Assembly (NCBI GenBank): GCA_947427325.1
Contig: CANEHP010000130.1
Coordinates: forward strand, 1-6,318
Reading direction: 5' to 3'
Source: an uncultured Clostridia bacterium
Lineage (GTDB): Bacteria; Bacillota; Clostridia; Oscillospirales; Ruminococcaceae
DNA: 6,318 nt
Below are positions 1 through 5,630 of the stretch, piece by piece (position 1 is the first letter of the stretch; each line of letters opens with the position of its first letter). Below the pieces are notes generated by a model. That model was not told the origin of the DNA. It did no database searches and saw nothing but the letters and a program-made list of their open reading frames with translations. Both the position numbers and the translations under genes were made by a program.

Positions 1-253
1 TGCAAGTGTTTCGGAAATGCTGAGGATAAGGATTAAAATGCAAAAATAATCGGCAGGGTTTGAATTTTTGGCGCTTTGTTTAATTTGCACAAAATTTCGG
101 GGGTTTTCCACGGTTTTAACAGGGCGTTGACATTTTGGATTTTGCTTGTCAATTTTTTGGATTTTGCGTGGCAGACAACAAAACTCATTTCTTCCAAATT
201 AATTCGATTTTGCTAGAGTATCAATCAATACTATTTTTTCAATTTTATTTAGG
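1..253. other. Region without a supported gene, left of the IS110 relic
   Basis: No convincing gene is seen here. On the minus strand an ATG-started frame of 51 codons runs from 188 to 33, but its GGAAG lies only two bases from the ATG and the product resembles no family I know. An overlapping minus-strand frame stays open to the window edge and encodes a hydrophobic stretch (FCILILILSI), but it has no ATG. On the plus strand a frame ends in TAA at 47-49 and could be the tail of a gene entering from the left. TTGACA at 127-132 looks like a -35 box but has no -10 at 16-18 bp. IS110-group elements carry a long non-coding end before the transposase start, so part of this stretch may be the relic of that end. 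Confidence 0.4.
133..167 (+). repeat. 13-bp direct repeat with a 22-bp period
   Basis: TTTTGGATTTTGC occurs at 133-145 and again at 155-167, exactly 22 bp apart. The first copy lies inside a short inverted repeat, TTGACA (127-132) facing TGTCAA (148-153). The function is unknown. It could be part of a structured non-coding end of the neighbouring IS110 relic, or a chance repeat in T-rich DNA. Confidence 0.5.
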
Positions 254-433
254 ATGATGTCTATGACATTTAAAATTTTTCGAAAGAAATGCTACAAACT
301 TGATATTTACAAAACATGGATCTATGCTTGTGTCGGAATCACTGGCACCAATAATCAAATGGAGTACAAACAAGCTCCCTTTTCCTCATTTTCAAATGAA
401 TTGATTAATTTGGCTGATTGCCTTCTTTCCTAA
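254..433 (+). pseudogene. IS110-family transposase, N-terminal fragment
   Basis: An ATG-started frame of 59 codons encodes the start of an IS110-family DEDD transposase (RuvC-like nuclease fold). The recognisable block is YKLDIYKTWIYACVGIT followed by EYKQAPFSSFSNEL. This matches, from memory, the N-terminus of clostridial IS110 transposases (consensus-like 'LDIHKTWIYACIGIT...EYKQARFSSFS'), and includes the first catalytic Asp of the DEDD set in LDIYK. Three ATGs lie at 254, 257 and 263, with a weak AGGA at 251-254. The frame stops at 431-433, where a full protein would continue for roughly 350 more residues. The following sequence does not resume the family's next block (VCMESTGKYW) in any frame I read, so the middle of the gene is deleted. 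The fragment cannot be an active transposase. Confidence 0.8.
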
Positions 434-497
434 GTATCTTGCTTCATGGGCGAGCTAATGCGCTCACAATGACAGCAGCGTACAGGAATTGAAGTCT

Positions 498-833
498 ACA
501 ATAATATCCTGCACAGATTCATTTTTGAAACTGTTTTTGTGCAAATCACAAATGCACTCATTAAATCTAAAGAGCATCTCAAATTTCGTGAACACTATTG
601 CTGGGTTAAAGCTCACCGTAGACGTAAAAACCATTGTCGCTATTTGTTGTATGTTCTTAACTGCTATCCGAAATATACTCTCGAAGCTTGAGACTTACTC
701 CGCAAACGGATATTTTGCCAACAAGCTTACGGAACATTTTGTGGTGATTTCCAAATCTGAGGGTCTTGCAATTCATAGAAAACGTTGATACATTCTCATA
801 AGATGAGGTGTCGATGCCTGCTTTTAAATTTTT
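498..833 (+). pseudogene. IS110-family transposase, frameshifted C-terminal fragment
   Basis: The C-terminal end of the same transposase survives in two frames. One frame (about 515-620) reads VQITNALIKSKEHLKFREHY then VKAHRR. The register then changes near 618-625 and the next frame continues as VKTIVAICCMFLTAIRNILSKL then EPYSANGY-like sequence, ending in TGA at 786-788. Together these match the family's C-terminal block (K-rich 'RRGHKKAIIAICRMLLTAIYNIL'). A further shift after 788 gives SMPAF-like codons near 805-833, possibly the original end. At least one frameshift and the large internal deletion make this a dead relic. The exact left boundary is uncertain because 434-500 matches nothing I recognise. 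The relic points towards the 3' end of the exporter gene, so it probably inserted just beyond that gene's stop. Confidence 0.72.
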
Positions 834-895
834 AGCTCGCTTTAGAGCGGCTCGACTTCGTGTATCTTTTTTCTTTGAATGCTTATTTCTTGCAT

Positions 896-2689
896 TCAAA
901 CTTTCTCCTTGCTATAATACTGCGCTTGTTTACTAAATAAATCCGCATATATCCCTTTATTTTTCATAAGTTCATCGTGTGTACCTTCTTCAACTACGGA
1001 GCCGTTATCAAAAACAATAATTTTATCTGCACTAACAGTTGTAGACAATCGATGCGAAATATAAATTACCGTTTTATCTTTGTTTATTTCTTTAATGTTT
1101 TGAAATAATTCATACTCGGATTCAGCATCTAAAGCACTTGACGGTTCATCAAGTATCAATAATTGATACCGATTATAGAAAGCTCGAGCCAAGGCAATTT
1201 TTTGCTTTTCACCATCAGACAAATCAACACCTGATTTTGAAAATTGCTTTGTTAAAATTGAATCCCACTTGTTGGGTAATTTATTGATTTTATTCGAAAT
1301 ACCGGCAAATTTAAGCGCTTCAATAAGTTGCCCCTCGTTATAATCAAAAGAAAAAGTAATATTTTTTTGAATTTCAATTGGCAAATAAAATGGTTTTTGC
1401 ATTGCAGCGGACATGTTAAGAAGCAATGATGACATATCTAACTCTGAGTAGTCAACATTATCTATTATAATATGACCTTCCAACGGCGGTAAAAGACCTA
1501 ACAGCATCTTAATAAAAGTTGTTTTTCCCGATCCGTTTTTACCGACAATTGCAATCTTTTCGCCACTTTTTATTTTAAGCGAAATATTATTTATTGCAAA
1601 TCCTGTTTGTCCAGGATAAGAAAATTTAACATTTCTTACATGAATTTCCTTAAACTTTTCTAATTTTTTAGTTCCACGACTCACATATTGATTATCGTTC
1701 AAAAAGTTAATATATAAATTTGCCTCTTTGATTTTATTTGAGAAATCTATATTCATACTTAACAATTGATTAAAACTTTCCGTAAATTGTTGTATTGCAG
1801 CAAAAAGGGTAGAATAAGTTGCAAAATCGATGACATCTTTAAACAGCAGATAACCAAAATAAATATATGAAATCAGTTGTTGACCACTATTTAAAATTAT
1901 TGCTGTAAAATTCCATTTAAAACGTTCTGAATCTTTCTTAGCCTCATAAACAGCATTTTCAAGACTGTTACCCAAAAGAAGCCTTTTTATAAACTTTAAG
2001 CCGCCATTGATTTTAATTTCTGACACGAAATTTTTATCCATAAACATATTTGTTAGAAAATTATGCAATCTCACCCGAGGGAGCCTTTCGTTTTGCTGAT
2101 ATTCAAACCACATTTTATTTGTTTTTCTCATACACAAATGAGCTAATATTATAGCAGTAAATAAAGCAACAACTACAAACGGATTAACCCTTGCTATAAT
2201 ATATGAAATACAAACTATTGAAATTAAAACAGCAATAAAATCTGAAATCAGTTTAATTATGCTGTCTCCTGCTGATTCGGTATACGTCATTGCTTTTGTA
2301 ATAGAATCGTAATAATCATTATCTTCAAAAGAAAGCATATTATTTTTGGTAATTTTATCGTAGATTTTGCTTTTAAGATCAAGAAGTATATCCACAAGAT
2401 TTAAATTTTGTTTAATAGCTGATTTTCTTTCCCAAAAAGAGTAAAAAAGTGAAAATAATATTGCACCAGTAATATATGCGCAACCTTTAATAAAATTTTT
2501 TTCTTCAAGAATTGCGTTTAAAAAAAGCTTGGGCAAGACAACAAAAAGCATTGAATTGAAGGAAGCAAAAAAAATATTCAATATATATATAAAATAATAT
2601 GATTTATGTTTTTTCCAAGCACTTATAAAAAAATAACTGTTTGCCCTTACAAATAATTTAAATTCTCCAAATAATTTAAATTTACTCAT
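896..2689 (-). CDS. ABC exporter, fused membrane and ATPase domains, no peptidase domain
   Basis: A 597-residue half-transporter of the ABC type I exporter fold, expected to work as a homodimer that pumps a peptide or lipid-like substrate out of the cell. Residues ~30-310 hold about six hydrophobic helices. The ATPase domain follows (~345-590): A-loop Tyr358, Walker A GKNGSGKT (383-390), Q-loop Gln431, signature LSDGE (490-494, a variant of LSGGQ), Walker B LLILDEP (510-516), D-loop SALD and H-loop His546. All catalytic residues are present. The first ~30 residues lead straight into the membrane helices, so there is no C39 leader peptidase as in ComA/BlpA-type exporters. The start is fixed by GGAGGG at 2696-2701, six bases before the ATG. 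A short upstream frame overlaps the start as ATGA. It follows the small peptide ORF at 2833-2901 with no obvious terminator between, so co-transcription is likely and the peptide is the natural candidate substrate. A role in self-immunity or drug export remains possible. Confidence 0.93.
   Translation of the reverse strand: MSKFKLFGEFKLFVRANSYFFISAWKKHKSYYFIYILNIFFASFNSMLFVVLPKLFLNAILEEKNFIKGCAYITGAILFSLFYSFWERKSAIKQNLNLVDILLDLKSKIYDKITKNNMLSFEDNDYYDSITKAMTYTESAGDSIIKLISDFIAVLISIVCISYIIARVNPFVVVALFTAIILAHLCMRKTNKMWFEYQQNERLPRVRLHNFLTNMFMDKNFVSEIKINGGLKFIKRLLLGNSLENAVYEAKKDSERFKWNFTAIILNSGQQLISYIYFGYLLFKDVIDFATYSTLFAAIQQFTESFNQLLSMNIDFSNKIKEANLYINFLNDNQYVSRGTKKLEKFKEIHVRNVKFSYPGQTGFAINNISLKIKSGEKIAIVGKNGSGKTTFIKMLLGLLPPLEGHIIIDNVDYSELDMSSLLLNMSAAMQKPFYLPIEIQKNITFSFDYNEGQLIEALKFAGISNKINKLPNKWDSILTKQFSKSGVDLSDGEKQKIALARAFYNRYQLLILDEPSSALDAESEYELFQNIKEINKDKTVIYISHRLSTTVSADKIIVFDNGSVVEEGTHDELMKNKGIYADLFSKQAQYYSKEKV
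2650..2682 (-). repeat. In-frame 18-bp duplication at the start of the exporter gene
   Basis: The 15-bp unit CAAATAATTTAAATT (plus-strand reading) occurs at 2650-2664 and 2668-2682, 18 bp apart. In the exporter it gives the repeated residues FKLF-GE-FKLF at positions 4-13, so a six-codon slippage duplication has lengthened the cytoplasmic N-terminus without breaking the frame. Confidence 0.75.
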
Positions 2690-2730
2690 TTGTTACCCTC
2701 CATAATTTTTGCTATGTTAGGAAGTTCCAT
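2686..2730 (-). CDS. Possible 14-codon leader ORF overlapping the exporter start
   Basis: ATG at 2730-2728 opens a 14-codon frame (MELPNIAKIMEGNK) whose TGA overlaps the exporter's ATG as ATGA. That geometry is typical of translational coupling. No good ribosome binding site precedes it, only A-rich sequence, and the exporter has its own strong GGAGGG inside this frame. It is more likely incidental than a real peptide gene. Confidence 0.15.
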   Translation of the reverse strand: MELPNIAKIMEGNK

Positions 2731-2759
2731 TTTTAAATTCTTTAATCCATTTCCTTAAC
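2716..2759 (-). other. Intergenic hairpin between peptide ORF and exporter
   Basis: On the minus strand GTTAAGGAA (2759-2751) can pair with TTCCTAAC (2723-2716) with one bulged A, leaving a loop of about 27 bases. There is no T-run after it, so it is not a terminator. It lies about 15 bases upstream of the exporter's ribosome binding site. It could stabilise, process or tune a bicistronic peptide-exporter mRNA, but a weak AT-rich stem of this size could also arise by chance. Confidence 0.3.
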
Positions 2760-2832
2760 TACGCTCTTTCATGCAATAATGTTTTTTCCTTACACGAAAT
2801 TCTAACGAAAACTTTCATAAAAATCGCTATGA

Positions 2833-2901
2833 TTACGGATTTTCTGAAGGAAAGAGCCATCTGAGAATCCACCATATATCAAAATCATAAGGCATCATCA
2901 T
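2833..2901 (-). CDS. Candidate 22-aa tryptophan-rich peptide
   Basis: A 22-codon ORF that ordinary gene callers would miss. It has the strongest ribosome binding site in the neighbourhood: GGGAGGTG at 2906-2913, with GGAGG six bases before the first ATG. It starts with three consecutive ATG codons (2901, 2898, 2895). The product has an acidic, aromatic front (PYDFD), the hydrophobic core IWWILRWLF with three Trp and one Arg, and a short polar tail ending in Pro before TAA at 2833-2835. There is no Cys, no double-glycine leader and no typical signal peptide, so it is not a classical bacteriocin, lanthipeptide or AgrD precursor. It lies about 34 bases downstream of a good promoter with LytTR-type operators and directly precedes an ABC exporter. 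I infer a secreted pheromone, or a leaderless membrane-active peptide, made at or near full length. A leader peptide controlling the exporter by translation or attenuation is the main alternative. I recognise no known family. Confidence 0.62.
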   Translation of the reverse strand: MMMPYDFDIWWILRWLFPSENP

Positions 2902-2927
2902 TTTTCACCTCCCGTCTAAAAATAGAA

Positions 2928-2959
2928 GTTGCTTATGCTATTGTTATAGCATAAGTAAC
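2928..2959. promoter_or_regulatory. Palindrome over the peptide promoter: operator or terminator
   Basis: GTTGCTTATGCTAT (2928-2941) and ATAGCATAAGTAAC (2946-2959) form an inverted repeat with 13 of 14 positions paired and a 4-base centre (TGTT). It covers the whole -10 box and the expected transcription start of the peptide operon. On the minus strand the stem is followed by TTCTATTTTT, and on the plus strand by TTAATTTTTC. In RNA reading through from the kinase gene it would therefore resemble an AT-rich intrinsic terminator. RNA started at the peptide promoter begins inside the second arm and cannot form the stem. It may be a DNA operator, a terminator for the two-component operon, or both. 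Confidence 0.55.
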
Positions 2960-2971
2960 TTAATTTTTCAA
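2943..2971 (-). promoter_or_regulatory. Predicted promoter of the peptide-exporter operon
   Basis: Read on the minus strand: -35 TTGAAA (2971-2966), 17-bp spacer, -10 TATAAC (2948-2943) preceded by TGC, which gives an extended -10 (TGnTATAAC). Transcription would start near 2936, leaving a 5' leader of about 34 bases before the peptide ATG. Its position just downstream of paired LytTR-type repeats suggests activation by the neighbouring response regulator. Confidence 0.65.
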
Positions 2972-2980
2972 GAGGTTTTC

Positions 2981-3014
2981 GGTGAACGGTAGCTATTTCG
3001 GGGGTGAACGGTAG
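2981..3014 (-). promoter_or_regulatory. Paired direct repeats, probable LytTR response-regulator operator
   Basis: Two identical 12-mers, CTACCGTTCACC on the minus strand, lie at 3014-3003 and 2992-2981, exactly 22 bp apart (two helical turns). The core ACCGTTCA fits the LytTR-family half-site pattern [TA][AC][CA]GTTN[AG] and resembles AlgR/ComE/BlpR-type sites, which also occur as direct repeats about 21-22 bp apart. The pair ends 9 bp upstream of the -35 box of the peptide promoter, so the centre is about 61 bp before the inferred start, a normal activator position. No other copies are seen in the window, so the TCS promoter itself appears not to be controlled by this site. Confidence 0.75.
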
Positions 3015-3053
3015 TTTTTTGTCATTTTTGGTCTATCTCGATCAAAAAATCTA

Positions 3054-4355
3054 TTAAAACAAATCTATATTCGGTAATATCAACTCAGCTACAAAATGAG
3101 TATCGGAACATTTGTATATAAGTTCACCGCCATTTTTTTCGGCACACCTTACCGCATTTCCCGAACCAAAGCCATGATACTTTTTATCATGCTTTTCTGT
3201 TGTCAAAATATTATCCACAATTTCAATTTTATGAGAAATCGTATTTTTTATTGTAAAAAACAGATTTTTCCCCAAGAGCTTAACCGAAACTTCTACAGAC
3301 TTTTTTTCGGAGCATTCCGCAGCGGTAAAGGCATTATCAAACAAATTATAAAATATTGTGCAAATATCCATATTATTAATGCGAAGCGTCGGCGGTATTC
3401 TGCCAACAATATCTACTGATACATCGGGATGCTTATCTGATTCATCTTTTAAAATAGCACTTATCAAATTATTTCCGATCTGCAGCTCCGAACGCAGATT
3501 TTTCACAGAAGCTCCTATATTGTCAAAATATTTTTCTAACTCGTTATACCTTTTTTCATTGAACAAAATCCTCATACAATTCAGATGATTGTTTATGTCG
3601 TGACGAAATTGTCTTGTTTCCTCCTCTTTTTTAAGTAACATTGTGTAATATTGCTCTTGGCTTCGAATCAATTTTTCATTTATTGTCGAAATTCTCTCAA
3701 AGTGATTTTTAGATATATGATTCATGATTAAAATTATTGAAGTCAATAAAAAAACTATACTTCCAACAACAAGGCAAACTGCCATTATTTTTGTTAATTG
3801 ATCACCTGACCTATCATTAAGCTGATATGCAGTAACAAACATAGATAATGAAATTTCGCCAATCATAATCAAAATCAAATATGATTTTCTCACATTTTGT
3901 GGCAATATGTGCTTTTGTCTTGAGTAAAGCGTCCTTGCAATTAGGCAAATAGTAAAAATTGTAGCTATATTTATGGAATTAATGATTACATGTTTTGTTG
4001 TATCATTGGCAATCTGAGAATATGATTGATTATTAAAAACCAGCCATAAAGTCGCAACAAGCATGTCTAAGATGCTAATGCCAAAGCATGAAATAACCGT
4101 AAAAATTATACGATTGTTTCCACGTACTATAAATAGTGTCAGTAATATACTAATCAATGTATATATTGGCAAATGCTGCCTCATTTCAAAGTTTGCCGAT
4201 AAAATCAAAAGAATAATTGCGCACAATCCAAAAAAAACTATCCTTTTTACCGGCTGTAACTTAAATCCAAAAACAAATATCATAATTGGCATCAATTTCA
4301 GTAATTCTACAACAAAGCCAAGCGCCACCTCTGAGAAATTTTTAAGAAAATCCAT
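3054..4355 (-). CDS. GHKL-family sensor histidine kinase (AgrC/ComD type)
   Basis: A 433-residue membrane sensor kinase. Residues 1-~215 contain about six to seven hydrophobic segments, the layout of peptide-sensing HPK10 kinases such as AgrC, ComD and BlpH. A charged helix (~218-247) leads into the dimerisation helix, whose phospho-acceptor is His252 in RQFRHDINNHL. The ATP-binding domain has the N-box NLFDNA (337-342) and the glycine motif GFGSGN (395-400). The classical DxGxG box is not evident, as is usual in this family. The ATG lies one base after the response-regulator stop, and AAAGG at the end of that gene acts as its ribosome binding site, so the two are translationally coupled. The gene ends 39 bp before the paired repeats of the peptide promoter. 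The family usually senses secreted peptides through the membrane domain. The Trp-rich peptide encoded next door is the obvious candidate ligand, but this is inference. Confidence 0.92.
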   Translation of the reverse strand: MDFLKNFSEVALGFVVELLKLMPIMIFVFGFKLQPVKRIVFFGLCAIILLILSANFEMRQHLPIYTLISILLTLFIVRGNNRIIFTVISCFGISILDMLVATLWLVFNNQSYSQIANDTTKHVIINSINIATIFTICLIARTLYSRQKHILPQNVRKSYLILIMIGEISLSMFVTAYQLNDRSGDQLTKIMAVCLVVGSIVFLLTSIILIMNHISKNHFERISTINEKLIRSQEQYYTMLLKKEEETRQFRHDINNHLNCMRILFNEKRYNELEKYFDNIGASVKNLRSELQIGNNLISAILKDESDKHPDVSVDIVGRIPPTLRINNMDICTIFYNLFDNAFTAAECSEKKSVEVSVKLLGKNLFFTIKNTISHKIEIVDNILTTEKHDKKYHGFGSGNAVRCAEKNGGELIYKCSDTHFVAELILPNIDLF

Positions 4356-4356
4356 A

Positions 4357-5070
4357 CTACATTACCTTTGCATATTTTTTGATGTAGTCAAAAAAACCAT
4401 TTTTAAAAGGAACAACATTTCGCCTTGATATATCTAATGGCTGTTCAATCCCCTTCATAATAACCTGATCACTTTTCAAAATAGTCGAAACATATAAATA
4501 AGATACTATAAAAGATTTGTGTATTTGATAAAAATGCTCTGAACCGATTTGTTCTTTCCAATATTTAAGCGGCTTATCGGTATCATAAACACTTCCCGTT
4601 TTTCCGTAAATATACGTTCCGTCACCGTATGCCTCAAGATAAACAATATCTGTAAGTTTAAGATATACTTTTTTCCCACTTCTGTCCGATAACAAAATAT
4701 GCTCCGTATTCAATATTTCCATTTTGGCTTCGGAAAACGCTTCATTAAATTTTTCATTGTCAAGCGGCTTATCCAAAAAGCGAAATGCCTTTACTTTAAA
4801 AGCGTCGGGCATAAACTCTGTGTGACTGGTCATAAATATTATCATTCCGTCATACTTTCGTTCACGCAATGAAAAAGCTGTATTAATGCCGTTAATTCCC
4901 GTCATTTCTATATCAAAAAAAATTATATTGAAATCCAGCGAAGAACCCAAAAGCTCCTCACCAGAAGTATATTCCGAAATCTCACACTGTTCACTTTGCT
5001 CTTTAAGCTTTGCGACCACATCATCTATAAAGATTTGCTCATCGTCACACACAGCTATTTTATAAGTCAT
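4357..5070 (-). CDS. LytTR-family response regulator (AgrA/ComE-like)
   Basis: A 237-residue cytoplasmic transcription regulator. The receiver domain (1-~120) has acidic residues Asp9-Asp10, phospho-acceptor Asp53 (FFDIEM), the switch Thr/Ser in MTSHTEF (80-86) and Lys101 in DKPLD, all as expected for phosphorylation by a kinase. The LytTR DNA-binding domain (~124-235) shows typical landmarks: DIVYLEA, FYQIHKSFIVS and LDISRRNV. LytTR proteins bind paired direct repeats, and such a pair lies upstream of the peptide-exporter promoter, so that operon is its probable target. GGAGGAAT (5075-5082) precedes the ATG and supports this start. The gene is the first of a two-gene operon with the kinase. 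Confidence 0.95.
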   Translation of the reverse strand: MTYKIAVCDDEQIFIDDVVAKLKEQSEQCEISEYTSGEELLGSSLDFNIIFFDIEMTGINGINTAFSLRERKYDGMIIFMTSHTEFMPDAFKVKAFRFLDKPLDNEKFNEAFSEAKMEILNTEHILLSDRSGKKVYLKLTDIVYLEAYGDGTYIYGKTGSVYDTDKPLKYWKEQIGSEHFYQIHKSFIVSYLYVSTILKSDQVIMKGIEQPLDISRRNVVPFKNGFFDYIKKYAKVM

Positions 5071-5098
5071 ACCAATTCCTCCAATAAATTGCTTTTTT

Positions 5099-5127
5099 AT
5101 TATATACTACTTCGAGTAAAAATGCAA
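5099..5127 (-). promoter_or_regulatory. Predicted promoter of the regulator-kinase operon
   Basis: On the minus strand: -35 TTGCAT (5127-5122), 17-bp spacer, perfect -10 TATAAT (5104-5099). The inferred start is about 20-25 bases before the response-regulator ATG. No LytTR-type repeat lies upstream, so expression is probably constitutive. Confidence 0.7.
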
Positions 5128-5292
5128 TAGTACAAAAGCCATTAAATTTTCATGCATATCTTCAACAAAACATGATATAATAAATGGACAGAAAACAAAA
5201 CTTGCTTTCGTAAATTCTTCAAATACAGGCAAGACCATAATAAATCGGTTATTAAATACGGTTTAACAGCGGCTCACAATTTTTAGAATGAC

Positions 5293-5303
5293 GGCTGACA
5301 GCC
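5293..5303. other. Small hairpin directly after the recombinase fragment
   Basis: GGCT-GAC-AGCC forms a 4-bp stem abutting the TAA of the recombinase fragment. No T-run follows, so it is at best a weak terminator. In integrative elements the attachment site often lies near the 3' end of the integrase gene, but no second copy of this sequence is in the window to support an att site. The rest of 5128-5292 shows no gene. Confidence 0.2.
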
Positions 5304-5630
5304 TTATGCCACCAGATTCAGCCTGTCAACACATCTCCTCTTAGTCTCCATAGAAGAATGCACATATCGGTTAAGCGTGATATTTACATTTGAGTGTCCA
5401 AGCAGTTCGCTCACCGTCTTAGCGTCAAACCCACTCTCGATGCACACGGTAGCATAAGTGTGGCGCAGCAAATGAAAATTGGCATTGCGAATGCCGCAAT
5501 TTTTAAGAACAGCCTTAAAACGATTTTGCATAGTGCGAGGCTCAATAGGCTTGCTTGTGCCCGATAAAATATAATATTCTTCGAATCGCTTCTCCTGCTT
5601 CAAAATATCAAGTATAAATGGTGCGGTCAT
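5304..5630 (-). pseudogene. Tyrosine recombinase/integrase, C-terminal fragment
   Basis: The 108-residue frame is the end of a phage or ICE-type tyrosine recombinase. Visible catalytic residues are His53 and Arg56 in HLLRHTYAT, His79 in LLGHSNVNITLNRY, and the nucleophile Tyr89. The upstream block SGTSKPIEPRTMQNRFK (23-39) is typical of Tn916/phage-type integrases of Firmicutes. Intact members have about 350-400 residues. The arm- and core-binding domains, the first catalytic Arg and the beta-hairpin Lys are absent, so it cannot recombine DNA. The ATG at 5628-5630 has no ribosome binding site. The family-like sequence begins at about residue 4 (PFILDIL), just where the upstream DUF3849 reading frame runs out, so this is a deletion junction rather than a real start. 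Confidence 0.85.

Noticed and set aside
489..788. Plus-strand 99-codon frame as an independent gene, at first glance HPr-like
   Set aside because: The block VKTIVAICCMFLTAIRNIL fits the IS110 C-terminus better, the neighbouring frame supplies the preceding IS110 block, and the TTG start has no correctly spaced ribosome binding site.
842..895. 17-codon minus-strand ORF whose ATG directly follows the exporter stop, with AAGGAG nine bases upstream
   Set aside because: Spacing is acceptable, but the body lies in IS110-derived sequence and the product (basic, no hydrophobic core) has no support; kept only as a remote possibility.
657..899. Minus-strand 80-codon frame starting at TTG behind AAGGAG at the end of the exporter gene
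   Set aside because: It lies antisense to the recognisable IS110 C-terminal fragment, resembles no family, and its ribosome-binding-like motif is part of the exporter's last codons.
2833..2901. AgrD-type cyclic autoinducer precursor
   Set aside because: No AgrB gene is present, the ORF lacks the Cys and acidic C-terminal tail expected, and it is shorter than AgrD.
2833..2901. Trp-codon leader peptide controlling a tryptophan operon by attenuation
   Set aside because: Three Trp codons are suggestive, but the downstream gene is a peptide-type exporter and no terminator/antiterminator pair with a T-run follows the ORF.
3025..3049. Inverted repeat after the kinase stop as an intrinsic terminator
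   Set aside because: The stem is nine pairs with a mismatch, made mainly of A/T runs, and has no T-run on the downstream side for the minus strand.
3096..3588. Two plus-strand frames (107 and 76 codons)
   Set aside because: They are antisense to the ATP-binding and dimerisation region of the histidine kinase, with no ribosome binding sites or family resemblance.
4063..4428. Plus-strand 121-codon frame
   Set aside because: Antisense shadow of the kinase membrane domain and the end of the response regulator.
5176..5181. Plus-strand TATAAT as a promoter
   Set aside because: No -35 box at 16-18 bp upstream, and only a nine-codon frame follows.
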